Shown in pieces: positions 13,490 through 18,507 of a stretch of DNA of 18,507 bases; within the stretch, counting starts at the first letter, position 1, and every line of letters begins with the position of its first letter. A program made the position numbers and the translations under genes. A model generated the notes under the pieces. It did not search any database, was not told the DNA's origin, and worked only from the letters and a program-made list of their open reading frames with translations. The stretch covers positions 1 through 18,507 of the forward strand of contig VBAO01000078.1 in the NCBI GenBank assembly GCA_005883865.1, given 5' to 3'. This DNA is from Candidatus Segetimicrobium genomatis. Its GTDB lineage: Bacteria; Sysuimicrobiota; Sysuimicrobiia; Sysuimicrobiales; Segetimicrobiaceae.

Positions 13490-15163
13490 TTACGGCTGGG
13501 TCGGTAGTTGCGCCTCTACGGCGGCCGAGGCTGGGACGCGTGCCGCCGCGGGCCGGGCCACGACGGAGAGGGAGACCATCCCGCTGGCCCCGCCGCCTTC
13601 CGCCCGCAACACTCCCGTTCCCGGGATCTCACCCACCCGGACACTCCCAGCCGTCACCGTGACGAGCTCCGGTTGCGCCGTGACGCGGATGGGTTGAGGC
13701 GGTGCGACGGGATTTCCCTGGGCATCCACGCCGATGATCGAAAGCGGAGCGGTGGCTCCGGTCAGGAGCCGAAGGGGTTGGTTGGCATTGATCAGCAGCC
13801 GGACTGCCGGGCCGGGCACCGCGGTACTGTAGAAGAGCAGCGCATCGGCGACCGGGCGCTCATGCCCGTCCGAAGGAGAATTCACCACCGTCGGATGCGT
13901 CCCGCCGGGGCGGCGGACCACCATGCTCGCCGACCCACCGCTGTCGAAGCCCATCGCCTCGGAGGCGCCCAGCCACTGCATGTAGGCAGCGAGCTGCGGC
14001 TGGGTGAGCCCGACGCTGAGGTGCGGCTGGCGACCGTCGACTTCCACAAGGATCACCGTCCGGCCGTCCCGGAGGACCCCAAGCGCGGTCACCGGATGCC
14101 GGGAGTTACGGTCCTTCGCCGATGGAGAGTGGGGGTCGTTGACCAACCGTCCGCCCTGAACCAGGATGGGTCCGCCGCCGATGGCGGTACGCAACTCATG
14201 CCAGTCCGGGTCCGTCGTGAGATTCACCTGGACCGCTGTGCCGGCCGATAGGGTGCTCTGGATCCACTTCGCGGCCGCACGCCCCCGGCCGACAAGGAGG
14301 ATCTCGCCTGCGGGAAATGGAGTGTGAAACGCCTGCTGGAGCCAGACCCGCTTCACCGTGTAGAGACCCGGAGGGTCCGTCCCGGGCCCGACGCGGGCGA
14401 GCGGCGGGCCGGCGGGCATGAGCTCCGCGACTGCCTGGCGCATTCCGGGCTCGGGCACCGGCGCCCCATACCCCCGGACGGCGGAGATGACCATGAACCC
14501 GTCGGAAGGGAGGCCGGCGTTGTATCCCACCAGGGCGTGCGACTCCCCCGTGTTGGCAAGCACCACGGTGCCGGTCCACTTGAATCGATCCATCCGGATG
14601 CTTCCATCCCGCCGAATGGCGAGGGCGACCCGATCGGTGGGACTGCGCAGGAGCTCCCCGTCTCGCACGACGATGTTGAGAGGCATTCCGGAACCGTGGA
14701 TGTCGAAGAAGTCGGCGTTCACGCCGGCGATCGCCCCGCTGCGGGCGACCATCGAGGAGACCGTTTCGTCGTCGCTCATGAGGCGGTTGTGGGCGAGCCC
14801 CGGCCCCACGCGAACCGTCGGATTGCTCAGGTCGACGCTGAGGTGGTGGACGTTGAGCGGTCCGGCTGCCGTGCCCACCGTGAAGTGGCTGTAGAGGATG
14901 CCGGAGGCGACCGGTACCGTGAAGCCGGACGACGAGTGGACCGCCGGCCAGAAGGCCGGGGAGTGCGCCAGCCCCGGCGCGGCAAGCCCACCCAGAAATA
15001 GCGCGACGTAGCCCCAGATGCCGCGACGGCGGCTACGGTGAACGCCCGGTCCAGGCCCGTCCAGTGCTCCCCTCACAGCATGTAATCTTCCCCGGGTCGC
15101 TCGTCGCGAAACCGGCCCCCCTTTTTCGGAACGGCTGTGCCGGGATCCGACGCGCTTCACCAT
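13490..15163 (-). CDS. Secreted phosphodiester glycosidase family protein (NAGPA domain, DUF2233)
   Basis: This exported protein has a domain related to mammalian N-acetylglucosamine-1-phosphodiester alpha-N-acetylglucosaminidase (uncovering enzyme), which cleaves a sugar from a phosphodiester. Order seen: an Arg-rich start, hydrophobic signal WGYVALFLGGLAAPGLA, then AGVNADFFDIHGSGMPLNIV, the IGGGPILVQGGRL loop, HPVTALGVLRDGRTVILVEV with VDGRQPHLSVGLTQPQLAAY, and GASEAMGFDSGGSASMVV, the family's conserved Asp/Gly block. A C-terminal Ig-like segment (LLINANQPLRLLTGATAPLS and onward) follows. The start is uncertain: ATG 15163 as given, TTG 15190 overlapping the stop of a small ORF, or GTG 15076 about 10 bases after GGGGAAG, which gives the most normal signal peptide. 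It lies downstream of a sugar importer on the same strand, 113-140 bp away depending on the start. Confidence 0.87.
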   Translation of the reverse strand: MVKRVGSRHSRSEKGGPVSRRATRGRLHAVRGALDGPGPGVHRSRRRGIWGYVALFLGGLAAPGLAHSPAFWPAVHSSSGFTVPVASGILYSHFTVGTAAGPLNVHHLSVDLSNPTVRVGPGLAHNRLMSDDETVSSMVARSGAIAGVNADFFDIHGSGMPLNIVVRDGELLRSPTDRVALAIRRDGSIRMDRFKWTGTVVLANTGESHALVGYNAGLPSDGFMVISAVRGYGAPVPEPGMRQAVAELMPAGPPLARVGPGTDPPGLYTVKRVWLQQAFHTPFPAGEILLVGRGRAAAKWIQSTLSAGTAVQVNLTTDPDWHELRTAIGGGPILVQGGRLVNDPHSPSAKDRNSRHPVTALGVLRDGRTVILVEVDGRQPHLSVGLTQPQLAAYMQWLGASEAMGFDSGGSASMVVRRPGGTHPTVVNSPSDGHERPVADALLFYSTAVPGPAVRLLINANQPLRLLTGATAPLSIIGVDAQGNPVAPPQPIRVTAQPELVTVTAGSVRVGEIPGTGVLRAEGGGASGMVSLSVVARPAAARVPASAAVEAQLPTQP

Positions 15164-15226
15164 CAAGAAGCGCCGTACCGGCACGCTCAACCCATATGCA
15201 CCTCACCGTAGAGCATAGGTCGAACC

Positions 15227-15257
15227 ATTCTATCGCAGTAGCGGCAGATTCCCGCAA
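15227..15257 (-). promoter_or_regulatory. Weak promoter candidate for the glycosidase gene
   Basis: On the minus strand, TTGCGG (15257-15252) and TAGAAT (15232-15227) are separated by 19 bases. The -10 matches five of six consensus bases; the -35 is poor and the spacer long. Its position in the permease-glycosidase gap fits separate transcription of the glycosidase gene. Read-through from the sugar operon is equally possible. Confidence 0.22.
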
Positions 15258-15302
15258 AATCGAGGCGGAAAATCACGGAGCGCAATTCACTTTCGCCCGA
15301 GG

Positions 15303-16148
15303 CTACCCCTTGACCGCTCCTGCCGTCAGGCCCTTGATGAACTGCCGGGACATCAGGATGTAGAGCCCGATCACCGGGGCGGCCGCGAGCGTGAGCCCCG
15401 CGAACAGGAGCCCCCAGTTGGCGGCGAACTCCCCGAAGAACACCGTCATCCCGAGGGGAAGCGTCTTGAGCCGGTCCTGGTGGATGAACACGAGGGGAAA
15501 GAAAAAGTCGTTCCAGATCGGAATGACGTTGTACACGGCGACGATGGCCAGCGCCGGCCGGACGAGGGGCAGCATCACGCGCATCAAGATGTTGAGCTCC
15601 CCCGCGCCGTCGATGCGGGCGGCGCTGTCCAGGTCCTGGGGGAGCGCGCGAAAGAACCCGGTGAGGATGAAGATCGCGCTCGATAGCCCCGAGGCGGCGT
15701 ACACGAGGATCAGCGACCAATAGGTGTCGAGCAGCCGCAGGTCGCGCATGAGAATGAACAGCGGAATGATCGCCAGGCGGATCGGCACCATGATGCCGCT
15801 GAGGAAGAACAGGTACAGCAGGTCGTTGCCGCGGAACCGGTACCGGCCGAGCGCGTAGGCGGCGAGCGTGCCGGCCACGAGAATCACGAGCATCGCCGCC
15901 ACGGTCACGATCACGCTGTTGACGAAGTAGACGCCGAAGTGGGCGGTCTCCCATACGGCCGCGTAGTTGCGCAGGCTCGGGGATGCCGGCCACCCAAACG
16001 GCCGCTGGAAGATCTCCCGGGTCGTCTTGAACGAAGACAGGACCATGAACCCCATCGGCAGGAGCACCAGCAGCGTGTTGGCGAGGAGGAGCCCCTGCGC
16101 CAGCGCGGCGGCGCCCCGCCCGGCGATCCGTCGCGCGTCCACGCTCAT
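15303..16148 (-). CDS. Carbohydrate ABC permease (MalG/UgpE-like, CUT1)
   Basis: This 281-residue membrane protein is the second permease of a CUT1-type sugar importer. ATG 16148 overlaps the stop of the first permease as ATGA, a sign of translational coupling; longer in-frame openings are shadows of the upstream gene. Seen in order: first helix LAQGLLLANTLLVLLPMGFM, SSFKTTREIFQRPFGWPASP, the NSVIVTVAAMLVILVAGTLA helix followed by AAYALGRYRFRG, FILMRDLRLLDTYWSLILVY, and the EAA loop LPQDLDSAARIDGAGELNIL with MRVMLPLVRPALAIV. It ends SRQFIKGLTAGAVKG, the classic MalG-family C-terminus. No ATPase gene is present in the window; CUT1 systems often share one encoded elsewhere. Confidence 0.94.
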   Translation of the reverse strand: MSVDARRIAGRGAAALAQGLLLANTLLVLLPMGFMVLSSFKTTREIFQRPFGWPASPSLRNYAAVWETAHFGVYFVNSVIVTVAAMLVILVAGTLAAYALGRYRFRGNDLLYLFFLSGIMVPIRLAIIPLFILMRDLRLLDTYWSLILVYAASGLSSAIFILTGFFRALPQDLDSAARIDGAGELNILMRVMLPLVRPALAIVAVYNVIPIWNDFFFPLVFIHQDRLKTLPLGMTVFFGEFAANWGLLFAGLTLAAAPVIGLYILMSRQFIKGLTAGAVKG

Positions 16149-16987
16149 CCCTCGATCTCCCGGCGGCGGAGGTAGACGGCCCCGAGGCCGCTCGTCGCCA
16201 GGATCACGGCGAACATCACCACCGCGATCGCCGATCCCAGGCCCACGTCCGGGTTGCCCGTATCCACCCCTCCGAACGCGGAGCGGTAGAACAGGAGCCC
16301 GAGCACGTCCGTGGTGTGGCTCGGTTCCCCGGTGACCCCCTGCATCACGTAGGGGAGTTCGAACCAGTTGAACGCCCCGATGAACGTGAGGATCACGATG
16401 ACATTGACCTGAGGAGCCAGCAGGGGCAGGACGATCCGCCGGAAGACCGCTCCCGGGCCGGCGCCGTCGAGCCGGGCGGCGTCCACGTACTCCTCGGGAA
16501 TCGCCTGGATCCCCGCGAGGAAGACGATGGTCGGGAACCCCACCCAGCGCCACGCGTTGACGAGGATCAGCGTGGTGAGCGCGGTCTGGGAGTCCCCCAG
16601 CCAGGGGCGGGCGAGCCCCGCGAGGCCGGCGACCGCGAGCAGCTTGTTCACCGGACCCCACACCGGATTCAAGAACAGCTGCCACAGGAACCCCACGATC
16701 ACGAGGGAGAGGGTCACCGGCAAAAAGAAGATCGCCCGGTACGCTCGGGCCCCCCATGTTCGACCGGCCAGCAGGACCGCGAACAGGAGGCCCAGCCCGT
16801 TCTGGACCAGCATCGTCAGCGCGAACGTCCAGACGTTATGCCAGAACGCCGTGACCATCCGCATGCTGTAGGGGTACTGCGTCAGCAGCCTCTGGAAGTT
16901 GGCCGCGCCCGCAAATCCGCCCCGGACGATCCCGTCCCAGCGAAACAGGCTGTACGCCATCGCGCTGAGCACCGGGTACGCGATCAC
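16145..16987 (-). CDS. Carbohydrate ABC permease (MalF/UgpA-like, CUT1), true start probably further upstream
   Basis: This is the first permease of the sugar importer. GTG 16987 is the first standard start in the frame, but it falls within the first membrane helix. The frame is open upstream through ALWIAACLAPALVLFTGVIA with a preceding SSRTGR basic stretch, and back to CTG 17140, which overlaps the binding-protein stop as CTGA. Family features downstream are SLFRWDGIVRGGFAGAANFQ, FWHNVWTFALTMLVQNGLGL, FFLPVTLSLVIVGFLWQLFL, the EAA loop IPEEYVDAARLDGAGPGAVF with RRIVLPLLAPQVNVI, and FNWFELPYVMQGVTGEPSHT near the end. From GTG the protein has 280 residues, from CTG 331. The 3' end overlaps the MalG-like gene by 4 bases. 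Confidence 0.9.
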   Translation of the reverse strand: MIAYPVLSAMAYSLFRWDGIVRGGFAGAANFQRLLTQYPYSMRMVTAFWHNVWTFALTMLVQNGLGLLFAVLLAGRTWGARAYRAIFFLPVTLSLVIVGFLWQLFLNPVWGPVNKLLAVAGLAGLARPWLGDSQTALTTLILVNAWRWVGFPTIVFLAGIQAIPEEYVDAARLDGAGPGAVFRRIVLPLLAPQVNVIVILTFIGAFNWFELPYVMQGVTGEPSHTTDVLGLLFYRSAFGGVDTGNPDVGLGSAIAVVMFAVILATSGLGAVYLRRREIEG

Positions 16988-17136
16988 GCCGGTGAAAAGG
17001 ACGAGCGCCGGCGCGAGGCAGGCGGCGATCCAGAGCGCCCGCCCCGTCCTGGACGAGACGCGCCCGGGGCCGGGGACTGATGGCGCCCCGGCCCCGATCC
17101 TGCGCGACGTGCGCGAGCCTGGTGTGACGATGAGCC

Positions 17137-18393
17137 TCAGCGCCCTCTGAACGGCTCAAACCACGCGGCGAGCCCCCGCGTGAGGTCGTCGCCGATCTCC
17201 TGCGGGGTCATCCGCCCGGCCATGAGGCCCTGCAGGTCGTTCTGGATGAGCTCGCTCCCGGTCGGGGTCTTCCACCGGAAGCCGACCAGCATCAGGTACG
17301 GGGTCGAGTGGCGCATCCAGGCCTGCACCTCCTGGAGGGTCGGATCACCCACCACGACCCCCGGCACCGCGGAGATCTGCCTGAGCTGATCGGTGAACGC
17401 CTGCCCCCACTCCCTCGTCGCGGTGAACTGGATGAACTTGAGCGCCAGCGCGGGGTTGGCGCTCTTCGCGTACACCCCGTAGTTGCCGTCGTCGTAACTG
17501 CTGATCCACGGCGTGTCGCCCGCGCGGGCGACCGGGCCCGGCATCGCCCCGATCTCGAGGGACGCGTTCTGGCTCTTGAAGTAGCCGAGCTCCCAGATTC
17601 CCCCGATGAACATCGCCGCCTGCTCGTTGATGAAGAGTTGCTGCATGTCCGTGTACGAGACGCCCATGAAACCCCGGGGCATGTATGGCCGGATCTCGTC
17701 GATCTTGGCGAGCGCGGCGGTAAACTGGGGGTTCTTGAACGTCGTCTGGCCGCGGGTGACGGCCTCGTAGAAGTTCGAGCCGCCGTAGAAGTTGGGGCCC
17801 AGCACCCCCATCGCGACCTCGAGCGTCCACCCCTCTTTGCCGCCGTTGGCCAGCGGGGTGACGCCCCGGTCCTTGAGGGCCTTGAGCGCCGCGATGAACT
17901 GCTCCCAGGTGTGGGGCGGAGTCACCCCGGCGTTCCTGAGGATCTTCTTATTGTCGAAGATCACGAGCGCCTGCACCGCGAACGGGACGCCGTAGACCTT
18001 TCCGTCGGCCCGGCTGCGCGCGCCGTCGATCCACTGGCGGGCGAACGTCTTGAGCTCGGGGACTTTGTCGTCGAGCGGCACGAGGAACTCCGGCCTCGCA
18101 AACGGCTGGAGAGCGCCGTAGGCGCGCAGGTGGACGATGTCGGGCCCCCGGCCGGCCTGCATCGCCGCCGACAGCACCGTGGTGTACTCGGTCGGCTTAT
18201 AGGTCTGGAATTCGATGGACGCCCCGGGATTCTGCGCCTCGAATCGCTTGATCATCCCCTCGTAGAACGCCCGGTCCTCGCCGCGCCAGGACCAGAACGT
18301 CATCGTGCTTCTGGCCTGGCCCGGCGCGCCCACCGGCCACACCCCGGGGATGAGGATCACCGCGAGCAGCCCTATCCATCTCCGCCGCCCCAT
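17137..18393 (-). CDS. Carbohydrate ABC substrate-binding protein (SBP_bac_1, family 1)
   Basis: This 418-residue extracellular solute-binding protein captures a sugar or glycoside for the CUT1 permeases downstream. ATG 18393 is preceded by GGGAGGTGC about 6 bases away. The signal peptide is MGRRRWIGLLAVILIPGVWP, with cleavage near the G-Q-A-R sequence; there is no lipobox cysteine. The mature protein has TMTFWSWRGEDRAFYEGMIK, RFEAQNPGASIEFQTY, AAMQAGRGPDIVHLRAYGAL, SRADGKVYGVPFAVQALVIF with NKKILRNAGVTPPHTWEQF, and a later EQAAMFIGGIWELGYFKSQN, all in the family order. The aromatic residues W and Y in these loops are common in sugar binders. It is the first gene of the leftward sugar operon; its stop overlaps the open frame of the first permease. 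The exact sugar cannot be deduced. Confidence 0.94.
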   Translation of the reverse strand: MGRRRWIGLLAVILIPGVWPVGAPGQARSTMTFWSWRGEDRAFYEGMIKRFEAQNPGASIEFQTYKPTEYTTVLSAAMQAGRGPDIVHLRAYGALQPFARPEFLVPLDDKVPELKTFARQWIDGARSRADGKVYGVPFAVQALVIFDNKKILRNAGVTPPHTWEQFIAALKALKDRGVTPLANGGKEGWTLEVAMGVLGPNFYGGSNFYEAVTRGQTTFKNPQFTAALAKIDEIRPYMPRGFMGVSYTDMQQLFINEQAAMFIGGIWELGYFKSQNASLEIGAMPGPVARAGDTPWISSYDDGNYGVYAKSANPALALKFIQFTATREWGQAFTDQLRQISAVPGVVVGDPTLQEVQAWMRHSTPYLMLVGFRWKTPTGSELIQNDLQGLMAGRMTPQEIGDDLTRGLAAWFEPFRGR

Positions 18394-18507
18394 TTGCGCA
18401 CCTCCCGCAGACCAGGTCCGTTGCCCGCGTGTGACCGCCTCTTCACGTCAGGGCGATCCGTCTCCTTCGTGACAACTCGCCGGGGATCGGCTACTCTGGA
18501 GGCGTGG
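18394..18507 (-). promoter_or_regulatory. Upstream region of the sugar operon
   Basis: These 114 bases precede the sugar-binding protein and run to the window edge. They contain the ribosome-binding site at the left end and a TTGTCA-like hexamer on the minus strand (18475-18470), without a convincing -10 partner. No gene or clear operator is seen. Confidence 0.3.

Noticed and set aside
12721..13662. Long plus-strand open frame across the junction
   Set aside because: It overlaps the NIPSNAP gene in another frame, becomes Arg/Gly/Pro-rich in the high-G+C part, and shows no domain.
14324..15001. Plus-strand open frames of over 200 codons opposite the glycosidase and sugar genes
   Set aside because: They are antisense shadows in G+C-rich sequence with His/Arg/Gly-rich composition; the minus-strand genes have clear domains.
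15303..16757. 484-codon minus-strand open frame taken as one protein
   Set aside because: Its first 203 codons are an out-of-frame shadow of the first sugar permease; the real gene begins at ATG 16148.
1..18507. CRISPR arrays, insertion sequences or phage genes
   Set aside because: No regularly spaced repeats, transposase, integrase or structural phage proteins were found on either strand; the only clear direct repeat is the two-copy 59-bp element.

Overview
The window is bacterial. Genes are tightly packed with Shine-Dalgarno sequences, overlapping starts and Sec-type signal peptides. It looks like a piece of a soil or sediment chromosome built around nutrient import. No rRNA, tRNA, transposase, integrase, CRISPR array or phage gene is visible. 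I cannot name the phylum from the sequence. Composition is not uniform. Sample 60-base rows in the left two thirds are about 55-63 % G+C (rows 601, 8101, 11041), while rows in the right third are about 67-73 % (rows 15541, 17521). The change falls near 12.9-13.1 kb, beside a 59-bp direct repeat and what looks like the cut-off tail of a gene.

Region 1 (1-9297) is a probable regulon. A GntR-type repressor, cut by the left edge, reads left. A long operon reads right: a LIV-type substrate-binding protein, two LivH/LivM permeases, two LivG/LivF ATPases, a D-glutamate-cyclase-like (DUF4392) protein, a SelA-like PLP enzyme, and a second LIV-type binding protein. The enzymes sit inside the transporter operon, so the likely job is import and first-step metabolism of an unusual amino acid or derivative. 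D-glutamate/5-oxoproline chemistry is the best lead, but this is inference. Leaders and gaps in the operon hold several RNA-structure candidates: a 34-nt perfect inverted repeat, an attenuator-like trio of competing stems, and a hairpin over a ribosome-binding site.

Region 2 (9539-12659, minus strand) is a polar-amino-acid ABC importer, ordered binding protein, permease, permease, ATPase. It converges on region 1. Its binding-protein gene is split by one in-frame TGA, after which the correct C-terminal domain continues in the same frame for 55 codons. This could be a nonsense mutation, a sequence error or recoding.

Region 3 (12660-13159) is a junction: two copies of a 59-bp repeat, short leader ORFs, and a 62-codon open frame that looks like an orphan C-terminus.

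Region 4 (13160-18507) is G+C-rich. It has a small NIPSNAP-family protein on the plus strand. On the minus strand lie a CUT1-type carbohydrate importer (binding protein and two permeases, no ATPase in the window) and, downstream of it, a secreted phosphodiester-glycosidase (NAGPA-domain) protein. The first sugar permease lacks any ATG/GTG/TTG before its first membrane helix. The regions therefore encode three separate ABC importers, two of them paired with enzymes.
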